Shown piece by piece: positions 1-7,357 of a stretch of 23,405 nucleotides of DNA. The notes beneath the pieces were generated by a model. That model saw nothing but the letters and a program-made list of their open reading frames with translations, searched no databases and was not told the origin of the DNA. Source of the stretch: an uncultured Clostridia bacterium (GTDB lineage Bacteria > Bacillota > Clostridia > TANB77 > CAG-508); assembly GCA_934167305.1 (NCBI GenBank), contig CAKPKQ010000018.1:1-23405 (forward strand). Reading direction: 5' to 3'. How positions within the stretch are numbered: the stretch's first letter is position 1; every line of letters starts with the position of its first letter. Both the position numbers and the translations under genes were made by a program.

Positions 1-351
1 CATTTATATACAGATTATTTATTAAACAGAGATTATGAAAAAAAGTGTTGCTGTAATAAATGGAATGAAAACGAGTGCGTAAAAGTTAAACATAAAGATT
101 TAAGAATATATGATTCAAAATATATTAATAATACAATTTGCATAGATGATTATCAAAAAGCAATTCAAGATTTAAAACAAATAGAAGAAGTATCAATAGA
201 TGAACAAGATATTGAAAAGGTAATAAACTTTTTAGACAAAAAAGAAATACCACAAAATTTAAATTTAGAGTTCTACTCTTATGATGAGTTGGACAATGAA
301 GTAGATAATATTACAAATCAAATTTACAAAAATTTTATAGATATACATTAG
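1..351 (+). CDS. C-terminal 116 residues of an unknown protein, cut by window edge
   Basis: An open frame runs from the first base to a TAG stop at 349-351 and has no start in the window, so the gene begins upstream. The visible part has a Cys cluster near its beginning (KKCCCNKWNENEC, residues 14-26 of the fragment), followed by an acidic, lysine-rich, probably helical stretch. I see no signal peptide or membrane segment in this fragment. Codon use is AT-rich like the neighbours, which supports real coding. I do not recognise the family; the clustered Cys residues could bind metal, but that is only a guess. It converges on the deacetylase gene, with 43 bp between the two stop codons. Confidence 0.6.
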   Translation, partial: HLYTDYLLNRDYEKKCCCNKWNENECVKVKHKDLRIYDSKYINNTICIDDYQKAIQDLKQIEEVSIDEQDIEKVINFLDKKEIPQNLNLEFYSYDELDNEVDNITNQIYKNFIDIH

Positions 352-371
352 TACATTATACTCATATAAGG

Positions 372-383
372 CTAAGGTAACTT
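372..383 (+). repeat. Copy of the 12-mer CTAAGGTAACTT
   Basis: This 12-mer is identical to one inside the palindromic cluster at the right edge (23382-23393). Here it lies in the short gap between two convergent genes. It may be a fragment of the same dispersed element. Confidence 0.5.
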
Positions 384-394
384 GAATTTGACAC

Positions 395-1174
395 TTATGA
401 AAAAAACTCATAAAAATTTTTAAACTCATATCCTTGAGATTTCAAAAAGCTAATAGAATCATGTAAAATGTCGTAAGTGTTATTTACATCACCTGTATCA
501 TGCATAAGAACAATCAAACTTCCTTTGCCTTTAGCAGACTTTTTTAAATTATTTAATAATTGGTAATTAGAATATTTTCGTTCAGAATCATTATTTAAAC
601 AATTCCAATCAACATAAACATAGTTAATTTCTGTAAGAACATTAACTATGTTTTTCTTTTGACATTTGTAATTAGGAGAGGCAAAACCATTTGGAAAACG
701 AAAAACGTGTGAACAATAATTAGGTACGCCAATAGCATTAGATATTTCAATGTCAGTGTTTAAAATTTCATTACGAAAACTTTCTTCACTTTTATATAAT
801 ATTTTATTGTTATGACTATACCCATGATTAGCAATAAAATGTCCTTCATCATAAGCACGCTTGACAATTTCAGGATGTTCTTTAACATGTTTACCAACAA
901 CAAAAAAAGTTGCTTTGACGTTTTCTTTTTTTAGAATATCTAAAACCTTAGGTGTAACTTTAGAAGTAGGCCCATCATCAAAAGTTAGATATGCAACCTT
1001 TTCATTACTCTTGCAAATAGAAGAAAATTTATCTTGAAAAGATTGATTTAAAAAATTGCTAGTACTTAAAGATAAGGCAAGGGTGAAATTGTTTTTGGGC
1101 AAAAAGCAAATTAGCAAAATTAATACAACTAACACAATTAAAATAAATCTTTTTCTAAATATAAAAACCTTCAT
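395..1174 (-). CDS. Membrane-anchored polysaccharide deacetylase (NodB/CE4 family)
   Basis: This is a 259-residue carbohydrate esterase family 4 protein, expected to remove N-acetyl groups from peptidoglycan or another surface polysaccharide outside the cell. Residues 10-25 form one hydrophobic N-terminal segment after basic residues, which suggests a signal anchor. The NodB motifs are all visible: TFDDGP at 64-69 (catalytic base and metal Asp), the metal pair in ANHGYSH, the RFPNG motif, YVDWN, and LMHD near the C-terminus. Exact substrate cannot be told. The start ATG is the only reasonable one ahead of the hydrophobic segment, but no good Shine-Dalgarno sequence precedes it, which is odd in this genome. 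It is divergent from the ECF sigma gene, with 93 bp between the starts, so the two may share regulatory DNA. Confidence 0.9.
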   Translation of the reverse strand: MKVFIFRKRFILIVLVVLILLICFLPKNNFTLALSLSTSNFLNQSFQDKFSSICKSNEKVAYLTFDDGPTSKVTPKVLDILKKENVKATFFVVGKHVKEHPEIVKRAYDEGHFIANHGYSHNNKILYKSEESFRNEILNTDIEISNAIGVPNYCSHVFRFPNGFASPNYKCQKKNIVNVLTEINYVYVDWNCLNNDSERKYSNYQLLNNLKKSAKGKGSLIVLMHDTGDVNNTYDILHDSISFLKSQGYEFKNFYEFFS

Positions 1175-1217
1175 ATGAAAATTATATATTGCAAAAATAA
1201 AAATATGTTATAATTAT

Positions 1218-1223
1218 TGAAAC
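1218..1223 (+). promoter_or_regulatory. Possible ECF-type -35 element (TGAAAC) upstream of the sigma gene
   Basis: TGAAAC matches the -35 element of many ECF-sigma promoters, which would allow autoregulation. It lies 45 bp upstream of the sigma start codon, and its surroundings form a small palindrome (TGAAACTTTTTCA at 1218-1230) that could also serve the divergent deacetylase. No convincing -10 can be picked, so this is a weak call. Confidence 0.3.
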
Positions 1224-1267
1224 TTTTTCAAAATAATTATGCACTATATAGGTGAAAGGAGAAAAAA

Positions 1268-1808
1268 ATGAGTACTCGGAATATCCTTAGAAAATTTTGA
1301 AGAAATATATAATTCAACATATGAACGAACATTGAGATATATAGTTTGTAAATGCTCTAATATTGACGATGTGAATGATTTAGTGCAAGATACATATGTA
1401 GAATTATATAACATACTAGAAAAAAAGAAAGAAATATATTTAGAAAACTGTCCTAATTTTGTAATAGGAATAGCTAAAAAGAAAATTCAAAAATATTATG
1501 GTCTTTTATATAAATTAAAAAATTATAATGTTTATCAAGCAGAGGACGAAGAAATAGACTTACCAGATGATTTGGATTTGGAAGCAGAAACAATTAAAAA
1601 GCTAAATGCAGAAGCAGTATGGAAATATATTAAAAGCAAAAATATAAAAGTGATTAAAGTTTTCTATTTATATTATTGTGTAGAACTAAAAATATCACAA
1701 ATTGCAAAAGAACTAAGTATGAGTGAATCTAATGTCAAAAATATTTTATATAGAAATATTAAAGACATTAAAGAAAATGTAAAGATTGAAGGTGATATGA
1801 ATGAATAA
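1268..1808 (+). CDS. ECF-type RNA polymerase sigma factor, needs a +1 frameshift at CGG codon 4
   Basis: The ATG at 1268 has an excellent AAAGGAG site (1255-1261). Read straight, it gives MSTR and stops at a TGA seven codons later. Skipping the C of CGG (1277-1279) gives MST-GISLENFEEIYNSTYER, which joins the sigma region 2 that follows (TLRYIVCKCSNIDDVNDLVQ and DTYVELY) to make a normal-length 179-residue ECF sigma factor. The C-terminal region 4 shows a helix-turn-helix (KISQIAKELSMSESNVKNIL). Starting at the TTG at 1332 would lose the first helix of region 2 and has no good ribosome site. The stop overlaps the start of the next gene (1801), a standard sigma/anti-sigma coupling. The family is clear; the signal it responds to is unknown. 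Confidence 0.85.
1277..1280 (+). other. Putative +1 recoding site, ACT CGG A in the ECF sigma gene
   Basis: This is an in-frame CGG at codon 4 followed by A. The conserved protein continues in the +1 frame from GGA (1278-1280). There is no release-factor-2-like slippery CUU-UGA sequence. The nearest SD-like sequence is the gene's own ribosome site about 16 nt upstream. Two further sites with the same CGGA tetranucleotide in the same register occur in this window. Confidence 0.6.
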
Positions 1809-2490
1809 TTTAAAGTACACAATACAAAAGAATTTTGACAAAGAAAAGAATTATAATATCATTTTATCAAAAATTGAGAGGAGAGATAATATGAAGGTAA
1901 AATTAAGCTATGTTTTAGCTTCAAGTTTTGTAGCTATAGCATTATTAGTAGGAATTGTGGCATATAATGTGCCTAAAAATGATAATGAAATTGTTACACC
2001 ACCAACAGTACAAGGAGTACTAGAAATAAATATAAATAAGGCTGAATATCAAAGTATGATGAAGTTGGATGCTGATATACAAGAAGCGGTAGTCGACAAG
2101 GAAATTAATAAAAGTTTTCCATTTGTTCAAAAAGAACTTAATGCGCCAAAGGATTTGAAAAACTATGGTGTAAATAGAGTTTTAATGACTAGAAAAGACC
2201 TTTCAGATAAAGATTATTCTGTAGCTCACGACTATATTTGGGACTATTCAAATGAAGCACAAGATAGAACAATAAGAATAGCATTTTCGAAAGTTGGAAA
2301 ACCATTAAGAGATTATCATTTGAGTAGTGAAGAAAAAATATCAAAAATAGAAAATACAGATGTTATAATAACACAATATGAAAAACTATATTTAGCAGAG
2401 TTTAAATTAAATGATGTATACTTTGATATAGAAACAGCAGGAATAACACAAACAGAGTTAATAGATTTATTAGTATCAATAATTAAATAA
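1801..2490 (+). CDS. Probable membrane anti-sigma factor paired with the ECF sigma gene
   Basis: This 229-residue protein starts inside the end of the sigma gene (8-bp overlap), so the two are translationally coupled. It has a ~33-residue charged cytoplasmic N-terminus, one membrane segment at about residues 35-54 (YVLASSFVAIALLVGIVAYN), and a ~170-residue extracytoplasmic domain ending in a hydrophobic helix. Topology and position fit an anti-sigma factor that holds the sigma factor at the membrane until a surface signal arrives. I see no zinc-binding HxxxCxxC motif, so it is not the ZAS type. The outer domain is not one I can name. A second ATG (1891) with GAGAGGAGA upstream could give a shorter form lacking the cytoplasmic part. 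Confidence 0.7.
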   Translation: MNNLKYTIQKNFDKEKNYNIILSKIERRDNMKVKLSYVLASSFVAIALLVGIVAYNVPKNDNEIVTPPTVQGVLEININKAEYQSMMKLDADIQEAVVDKEINKSFPFVQKELNAPKDLKNYGVNRVLMTRKDLSDKDYSVAHDYIWDYSNEAQDRTIRIAFSKVGKPLRDYHLSSEEKISKIENTDVIITQYEKLYLAEFKLNDVYFDIETAGITQTELIDLLVSIIK

Positions 2491-2500
2491 TTAGCATTAT

Positions 2501-2552
2501 TAAAAAATCAAGAATTCTATGCAATTGTTTGCTTAAAATTCTTGATCTTTTA
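2501..2552. terminator. Bidirectional intrinsic terminator between anti-sigma gene and sigK
   Basis: A perfect 9-bp inverted repeat (TCAAGAATT at 2508-2516, AATTCTTGA at 2537-2545) is flanked by an A-run on the left and TCTTTT on the right. It sits between two convergent stop codons, so it can end transcription from both sides. Confidence 0.75.
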
Positions 2553-2554
2553 AT

Positions 2555-3253
2555 TTATTCTCTAAATTCTTTAGCTAATTTATTAATTGCTTTTGTTTCA
2601 ATTCGTGAAACATAAGAACGAGAGATAGCCATGGAATCAGCAATTTCATTTTGCGTTTTCGGCTTTTCACCATTTAGTCCAAAACGTAATTCTAAAATTA
2701 ATTTTTCTCTATCTTTTAATACTTCTTTCATTTTTTCATATAGCTTTTTAACTTTAAACTTTAAGTCAACTTCATCTTCAATATTTTTATCATTATTTTC
2801 TAGAACCTCTTGTAAAGTAACAACATTGTCATCTTTATCTTTACCAATTGGATCATCCAAGTAAACTTCGGCACCTAATTTTTTAGTGCTTCTCAAGTAC
2901 ATAAGAATTTCATTATCAATACAACGTGAAACATAAGTAGCCAAACGTACTCCTTTTGAACTATCAAAGCTGTTTATACCTTTAATTAGCCCGATACTAC
3001 CAATAGAAATCAAATCGTCTTGATCAACTCGAGTAGCAGTATATTTTTTACATACATGTGCAACTAATCTTAAGTTTTTTTCAATTAAAATATTTCGTGC
3101 ATCTTCATCTCCGTTTTTCATAAGTTCTAAATATTTTCGTTCCTCATCACTACCTAAAGGTTCAGGAAACAAAGCATTATTTGAAATATATCCAACCAAA
3201 AAAATAGTAGAATTTAAAAAAGCTAAAAGACCACTAATAGAAAAGGCAAACAT
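2555..3253 (-). CDS. sigK: Pro-sigma-K, mother-cell sporulation sigma factor
   Basis: This is a 232-residue sigma-70 family protein of the SigK/SigE group. The N-terminus is a hydrophobic ~20-residue pro-sequence (MFAFSISGLLAFLNSTIFLV) followed by GYISNNALFPEPL, matching the membrane-tethering pro-peptide and processing site of B. subtilis pro-SigK. Region 2 is visible as KYLELMKNGDEDARNILIEK and NLRLVAHVCKKY, and region 4 as the C-terminal helix-turn-helix (TQNEIADSMAISRSYVSRIE). The gene is uninterrupted, with no skin-like element. A GGAGG site (3261-3265) lies 7 nt before the ATG. It should direct late mother-cell transcription after pro-peptide removal. Two CGG trinucleotides on its coding strand (around 2991 and 3111) are out of register and need no shift. 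Confidence 0.92.
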   Translation of the reverse strand: MFAFSISGLLAFLNSTIFLVGYISNNALFPEPLGSDEERKYLELMKNGDEDARNILIEKNLRLVAHVCKKYTATRVDQDDLISIGSIGLIKGINSFDSSKGVRLATYVSRCIDNEILMYLRSTKKLGAEVYLDDPIGKDKDDNVVTLQEVLENNDKNIEDEVDLKFKVKKLYEKMKEVLKDREKLILELRFGLNGEKPKTQNEIADSMAISRSYVSRIETKAINKLAKEFRE

Positions 3254-3336
3254 ATATATACCTCCAAATCAATATATAAGATTATATGCCACGAAAAAAT
3301 TAAAGTGCCTGGACCTTAAAAAAAATTCCTAAAGCC

Positions 3337-3365
3337 TTGACACTAATACCATAATATGGTACAAT
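3337..3365 (+). promoter_or_regulatory. Sigma-A promoter of the rplU-rpmA operon
   Basis: A consensus -35 TTGACA (3337-3342) and -10 TACAAT (3360-3365) are separated by exactly 17 bp. Transcription should begin near 3372, giving a leader of about 100 nt before rplU. Confidence 0.85.
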
Positions 3366-3469
3366 ATTTAACTGTAAGCCGCCTGAGTCGGGCAACTAAA
3401 TATTGCTTAAAGCAATTGCCTTGTTATTTATGCTTAGCGAGTATACGGAAAATAGGAGGTGTACAAAGA
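3366..3469 (+). ncRNA. Probable ribosomal protein L21 leader
   Basis: This is the ~100-nt 5' leader of rplU. It contains GTAAGCCGCCTGAGTCGGGC and the self-complementary AATATTGCTTAAAGCAATT, which suggests folded structure. Firmicutes rplU transcripts carry a known L21 leader family at this place, proposed to let L21 regulate its own operon. I assign it mainly by position and by the GC-rich stem against AT-rich surroundings; a covariance-model search would decide. Confidence 0.55.
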
Positions 3470-3865
3470 ATGTACGCAATTATTGAAAGCTGTGGAAGAC
3501 AATACAAAGTATCAGAAGGAGATGTAGTATTCTTCGAAAAATTAGAAGCTGAAGAAGGTAAAAAAGTAACATTTGATAATGTTGTTTTACTATCTGATGA
3601 CCAAAAAGTAGAAGTTGGAGCTCCTTATGTAAAAGGTGTTAAGGTTGAAGGAAAAGTAGTTTCTCATGGTAAAGGCAAAAAGATTTTAGTTTACAAATAT
3701 AAAGCTAAAAAGAACTACAGAAGAACTCAAGGACATAGACAACCATACACTAAAGTTGAAATTACAAAAATAAAAATGCCTACTGACAAAGTAGAAAACG
3801 CTGAAGTAAAAGAAACAGCAGCTAAAGCTACTACAAAAAAAGCTACAACTAAAAAAGAAGCTTAG
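3470..3865 (+). CDS. rplU: 50S ribosomal protein L21
   Basis: L21 binds 23S rRNA domain II in the large subunit. From the ATG at 3470 the protein is 131 residues and begins MYAIIESCGRQYKVSEGD, the family N-terminus. Further on are VEGKVVSHGKGKKILVYKYK and KKNYRRTQGHRQPYTKVEI, the RNA-binding part. After about residue 103, where L21 normally ends, there is a lineage-specific tail rich in Lys, Ala and Thr. AGGAGGT at 3454-3460 lies 9 nt before the start and fixes it; an in-frame ATG at 3356 lies inside the promoter and is not used. It is co-transcribed with rpmA, with no prp (ysxB) gene between them. Confidence 0.95.
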   Translation: MYAIIESCGRQYKVSEGDVVFFEKLEAEEGKKVTFDNVVLLSDDQKVEVGAPYVKGVKVEGKVVSHGKGKKILVYKYKAKKNYRRTQGHRQPYTKVEITKIKMPTDKVENAEVKETAAKATTKKATTKKEA

Positions 3866-3947
3866 GTTAAAATTTGAATATATTATGGTAAAAACTATTA
3901 GAAAGATAGAAATACCCTAAAACAAAAATTGAAGGGAGTGAAATAGG

Positions 3948-4223
3948 ATGGCTCATAAGAAAGGTCAAGGTAGTGTTAAGAACGGTAGAGACAGTGAGTC
4001 TAAACGTTTAGGACTAAAAAGAGCAGATGGTCAAGTAGTTCCAGCTGGTAATATACTAGTAAGACAAAGAGGAACAAAGATTCATCCAGGTACTAATGTT
4101 GGTATTGGTAGTGATGATACACTATATGCTAAAGTAACTGGAAAAGTAAAATTTGAAAGACTTGGCAGAGATAAAAAGAAAGTTAGCGTATATCCTGTTG
4201 AAGAAGGAAGTAAAGCTGAATAA
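3948..4223 (+). CDS. rpmA: 50S ribosomal protein L27, without the cleavable N-terminal extension
   Basis: L27 lies near the peptidyl-transferase centre, and its extreme N-terminus reaches toward the P-site tRNA. The 91-residue protein begins MAHKKGQGSVKNGRDSESKR, so the functional AHKKG end is made directly after Met removal. Most Firmicutes encode a short extension here that ends in a Phe-Phe-Ala or Phe-Ala cleavage site and is cut by the Prp protease, whose gene normally lies between rplU and rpmA. Both the extension and the prp gene are missing here. AAGGGAG (3932-3938) lies 9 nt upstream of the ATG, and no in-frame upstream start could add an extension: the nearby upstream sequence lacks a second ribosome site. 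Confidence 0.95.
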   Translation: MAHKKGQGSVKNGRDSESKRLGLKRADGQVVPAGNILVRQRGTKIHPGTNVGIGSDDTLYAKVTGKVKFERLGRDKKKVSVYPVEEGSKAE

Positions 4224-4264
4224 TAATAAAAAAGCTCCACGTAAGTGGAGTTTTTTATTATTAT
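4222..4264 (+). terminator. Intrinsic terminator after rpmA
   Basis: The stem GCTCCAC/GTGGAG has a GTAA loop, extends through pairing A- and T-runs, and is followed by TTTTTTATTATT. It closes the rplU-rpmA operon. Confidence 0.9.
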
Positions 4265-4268
4265 ATAC

Positions 4269-4297
4269 TTGAAAATGTATTGACACTAGAATATAAT
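4269..4297 (+). promoter_or_regulatory. Sigma-A promoter of the MNT-HEPN-trpS-obgE transcript
   Basis: TTGAAA (4269-4274) and a perfect TATAAT (4292-4297) are 17 bp apart. The expected start near 4304 gives a leader of only about 11 nt before the MNT gene, just enough for its AAGGGG ribosome site. No other promoter is obvious before trpS, so trpS and obgE may depend on it. Confidence 0.75.
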
Positions 4298-4314
4298 ATA
4301 CAAGGGGAAAAACA

Positions 4315-4605
4315 ATGAACTTTGGATTATCGGAAGATGTATATAATAAAATAAAAGGTGTAATTTTAAAATATTCAAGTTATCAATTTAAAATATATGG
4401 CTCAAGAGCCAGAGGAGACTATAAAAAAGAATCAGACATTGATATTGCCGTTATTGGAAATGTCAATTCAGAAGATAAAATGAAAATATTAAATGATTTT
4501 GATATATTGAATATTCCATATATGATAGATATTGTGTTTTTTAATGATTTACAAAAACAAGAATTAATAACATCCATTAATAAGGAGGGAATTAAATATG
4601 AGTAG
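4315..4605 (+). CDS. Minimal nucleotidyltransferase (MNT), probable antitoxin partner of HEPN gene
   Basis: This 96-residue protein has the polymerase-beta nucleotidyltransferase fold. G29-S30 (YGSRARGD) and acidic residues D41 and D43 (SDIDIAV) form the nucleotide and metal site, and D72 (MIDIVFF) is the likely third acid. In HEPN-MNT modules the MNT protein transfers AMP to a Tyr of the HEPN toxin and silences it. All catalytic residues are present, so an active enzyme is expected. Its last 8 bases overlap the HEPN gene, implying coupled, balanced synthesis. It lies inside the usually conserved rpmA-obg interval, which suggests insertion by transfer. Confidence 0.88.
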   Translation: MNFGLSEDVYNKIKGVILKYSSYQFKIYGSRARGDYKKESDIDIAVIGNVNSEDKMKILNDFDILNIPYMIDIVFFNDLQKQELITSINKEGIKYE

Positions 4606-4984
4606 ATTTCAAGAAAGATTATCTGATTACAAAAATGCTGTGGATAGACTAGAAGAAGCATTAAAAGAACCAGAAAGCGAGATAGTTATTGATGGAGTAT
4701 TACATAGATTTGAATTTACATTTGAACTTGCTTGGAAAACTATAAAAGATGCATTGGAATATTTAGGTTTAGTAGATAAAACAGGAAGTCCAAGAGAAAA
4801 TATACAACTAGGTTTTAGGCATGGAATAATTGAAGATGGAGAAAAATGGATTGAAATAATGTTATCTAGAAATTTATTATCACACTTATATGATGAAAAA
4901 ACTTCTAGAGATATTTATAATAAAATAAAAAATGAGTATATAATAGAATTTAAAAAATTAAGAGAAAGGCTAGAGGAAATATAG
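4598..4984 (+). CDS. HEPN protein of HI0074 type, probable ribonuclease toxin
   Basis: This 128-residue all-helical protein resembles the HI0074 nucleotidyltransferase substrate-binding family. The conserved HEFTFELAWKT-like segment is seen as RFEFTFELAWKTIKD near residues 37-51. Near residue 90 is SRNLLSHLYDE, which contains the complete R-x4-H-x-Y motif. In studied HEPN-MNT toxin-antitoxin pairs the Arg and His form the RNase site, and the Tyr is AMPylated by the MNT partner. GGAGGGA precedes the ATG at 4598. The trpS gene follows 24 bp later in the same direction. A role in antiphage defence or stress is possible but not shown by the sequence. Confidence 0.88.
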   Translation: MSRFQERLSDYKNAVDRLEEALKEPESEIVIDGVLHRFEFTFELAWKTIKDALEYLGLVDKTGSPRENIQLGFRHGIIEDGEKWIEIMLSRNLLSHLYDEKTSRDIYNKIKNEYIIEFKKLRERLEEI

Positions 4985-5008
4985 GCTATTAAAGAAGGGA
5001 TGATAAAG

Positions 5009-6031
5009 ATGGAAGAAAAGAAAAAACGTACATTAACAGGCGATAGACCTACAGGAAGACTACATATTGGTCATTATTTTGGATCTTTAAAAACAAGAGT
5101 AGAAATGCAAAATACTGGGAAATATGATCCATATATATTAATTGCAGATGTTCAAGCATTAACAGATAACTTTGAAAATCCAGAAAAAGTTAGACAAAAT
5201 ATAAAAGAAGTTATTTTAGATTATTTGTCAATAGGAATTGATCCAGAAAAAACTACTATATATATACAATCAATGGTACCAGAAACAGCAGAACTTACAG
5301 TATTTTATTCTAACTTAGTAACAGTTGCTAGACTAGAAAGAAATCCAACAGTAAAAACAGAACTAGCACAAAAAAGAGATGTTTTTGGAGAAAGCGTTAC
5401 ATATGGATTTTTAGGATACCCTGTAAGTCAAGCAGCAGACATTACGGTAGTTGAAGGTGCATTAGTTCCAGTAGGAGAAGATCAATTACCTTTAATTGAA
5501 CAATGTAGAGAAATAGTAAGAAAATTTAATAGCATATATGGAGAAGTTTTAACAGAACCAGAAGCAGTATTATCAACAACAAAAAGAATTAAAGGACTAG
5601 ATGGAAATGACAAAATGGGTAAATCTTTAGGAAATGCTATCTATTTGTCAGACACCGAAGAAGAAATAAATAAAAAAGTAATGAGTGCGGTAACAGATCC
5701 AGCTAGAATCAAAAAAGATGATAAAGGACATCCAGATGTATGTATGGTTGCATATTATCACAAACTATTTAGCACAGAAGAAGAAGTAAAAAATGTTTGT
5801 GAAGAATGTAAAGCAGGTGCAAGAGGATGTGTAGCATGTAAAAAACAACTAGCTAAAAATATAAATGAATTTTTAACACCAATTAGAGAAAAAAGAAAAT
5901 ATTATGAGGAAAGACCAGAATTGGTTGAAAAAATACTAAAGGATGGAACAGAAAAAACAAGACAAACAGCAAGAGAAACTATGAAAAAAGTAAAAAAAGC
6001 AATGAGATTAGACTATTTTGAAGGAGAATAA
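5009..6031 (+). CDS. trpS: Tryptophanyl-tRNA synthetase with a four-Cys, possibly iron-sulfur, motif
   Basis: This class Ic synthetase charges tRNA-Trp. The signatures are LHIGH at residues 18-22 and KMGKS at 202-206, and the length of 340 residues is normal. I choose the ATG at 5009 because GAAGGG (4994-4999) lies 9 nt upstream; the ATG at 5000 directly abuts that site. In the C-terminal domain, Cys245, Cys267, Cys274 and Cys277 are spaced C-x21-C-x6-C-x2-C, very close to the [4Fe-4S] motif described for Thermotoga TrpRS (C-x22-C-x6-C-x2-C as I recall). A fifth Cys is at 264. Cluster binding near the anticodon-recognition region is therefore likely. obgE follows after 1 bp. CGG trinucleotides at 5445 and near 5687 are out of register. 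Confidence 0.95.
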   Translation: MEEKKKRTLTGDRPTGRLHIGHYFGSLKTRVEMQNTGKYDPYILIADVQALTDNFENPEKVRQNIKEVILDYLSIGIDPEKTTIYIQSMVPETAELTVFYSNLVTVARLERNPTVKTELAQKRDVFGESVTYGFLGYPVSQAADITVVEGALVPVGEDQLPLIEQCREIVRKFNSIYGEVLTEPEAVLSTTKRIKGLDGNDKMGKSLGNAIYLSDTEEEINKKVMSAVTDPARIKKDDKGHPDVCMVAYYHKLFSTEEEVKNVCEECKAGARGCVACKKQLAKNINEFLTPIREKRKYYEERPELVEKILKDGTEKTRQTARETMKKVKKAMRLDYFEGE

Positions 6032-6032
6032 A

Positions 6033-7307
6033 ATGTTTACAGACTATGTAAAAATAATTGCAAAAGCAGGAAATGGCGGTGATGGAGCCGTTTCTTTTCG
6101 TAGAGAAAAATATGTTGCAGCAGGTGGGCCTGATGGTGGAGACGGAGGAAGAGGCGGAAACGTATATTTTGAAGTTGACCCAGACACTAATACTTTAATA
6201 GACTTTAGATATCAAAAAAAGTTTAAAGCTGAAAACGGAAAAAATGGTGAAGGCGCTAATAGATATGGAAGAAGTGGAGAAGACTTAACAATAAAAGTTC
6301 CTTTAGGAACTATTGTCAAAGACGCACAAACTGGAAAAGTCTTGGCTGACTTATCTGAAAAAGGACAAAAAGAACTTATACTACAAGGTGGCAGAGGCGG
6401 AAAAGGAAATTCACACTTTGCAACATCTACTAGACAAGCACCTAGATTTTCTCAAGAAGGAGAAAAATGCGAAGAAAAAGAACTTATATTAGAGTTAAAG
6501 CTTTTAGCTGATGTTGGACTAATAGGTTTCCCAAATGTAGGAAAATCAACACTATTATCAGTTGTAACTGATGCAACACCTAAAATTGCAGATTATCATT
6601 TCACTACACTTGAGCCAAACTTAGGAGTAGTAAAAGGAGAATATGGAGACAGCTTTGTTATTGCAGATATTCCAGGAATAATTGAAGGAGCAAGTCAAGG
6701 TGTTGGACTTGGAATTCAATTTTTACGTCATATTGAAAGGACAAGACTACTTCTTCATGTAATAGATGTATCTGGAATAGAAGGAAGAAATCCAGTAAAA
6801 GATTTTGAGATTATAAATGAAGAGTTAAAGAAATATAGTGAAAAATTAAGTAAAAGAAAACAAATAATAGTAGCAAACAAAGCTGATAGTATGCAAGATG
6901 AAAATTTATACTTAGAATTGGAAAAATTGGCAAAAGAAAAAGGTTTAGAAATATATAAAATATCAGCTGCTACTAAACAAGGTGTAAAAGAATTGCTTGC
7001 AAGAGTAAGTGAAGTATTAAAAACATTACCAAAAGAAGATTTGGTTGAAGTGGAAGAAATAAAGAAGGTATATACATTAGAAGGCAAAGAAGATATTACA
7101 GTAAAAAAAGAAGGCGGAATGTATATAGTTTCTGGCGATGTAATAACTAAACTTATGAGAACAGTAAACTTAGAAGATAATGAATCATTACATTATTTCC
7201 ATAGAAGATTAAACGAATTAGGTGTAAATGATAGATTAAGAGCACTTGGAATCAAAGATGGAGATTTAGTACAAATTTCAGACTGGGAACTTGAATGGGA
7301 GGAATAA
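6033..7307 (+). CDS. obgE: Obg family GTPase
   Basis: ObgE is an essential GTPase in 50S subunit maturation and stress and sporulation control. From the ATG at 6033 it has 424 residues in the family's three-domain order. The Gly-rich Obg fold (to about residue 157) includes GGPDGGDGGRGGN. The G domain has GFPNVGKS (G1), DIPGI (G3), NKAD (G4) and SAATK (G5). The C-terminal OCT domain ends in LGIKDGDLVQISDWELEWEE. AAGGAG (6021-6026) inside the end of trpS positions this start and couples the two genes; the upstream TTG at 6018 is not needed. The Gly-rich region holds several CGG trinucleotides, all read as xxC GGx without any shift. Confidence 0.96.
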   Translation: MFTDYVKIIAKAGNGGDGAVSFRREKYVAAGGPDGGDGGRGGNVYFEVDPDTNTLIDFRYQKKFKAENGKNGEGANRYGRSGEDLTIKVPLGTIVKDAQTGKVLADLSEKGQKELILQGGRGGKGNSHFATSTRQAPRFSQEGEKCEEKELILELKLLADVGLIGFPNVGKSTLLSVVTDATPKIADYHFTTLEPNLGVVKGEYGDSFVIADIPGIIEGASQGVGLGIQFLRHIERTRLLLHVIDVSGIEGRNPVKDFEIINEELKKYSEKLSKRKQIIVANKADSMQDENLYLELEKLAKEKGLEIYKISAATKQGVKELLARVSEVLKTLPKEDLVEVEEIKKVYTLEGKEDITVKKEGGMYIVSGDVITKLMRTVNLEDNESLHYFHRRLNELGVNDRLRALGIKDGDLVQISDWELEWEE

Positions 7308-7357
7308 ATATTTCTTGATAATAGGTGGAAGTTTGTTTGTAAAATGATAAAAAAATC

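Noticed and set aside
1277..1279. CGG reassigned to another amino acid such as Trp or Gln, as in some Firmicutes
   Set aside because: A plain reassignment keeps the reading frame. At all three sites the conserved protein continues only after a one-base shift.
3356..3469. Longer L21 protein starting at ATG 3356
   Set aside because: This ATG lies between the -35 and -10 of the operon promoter, and the family N-terminus with a perfect ribosome site starts at 3470.
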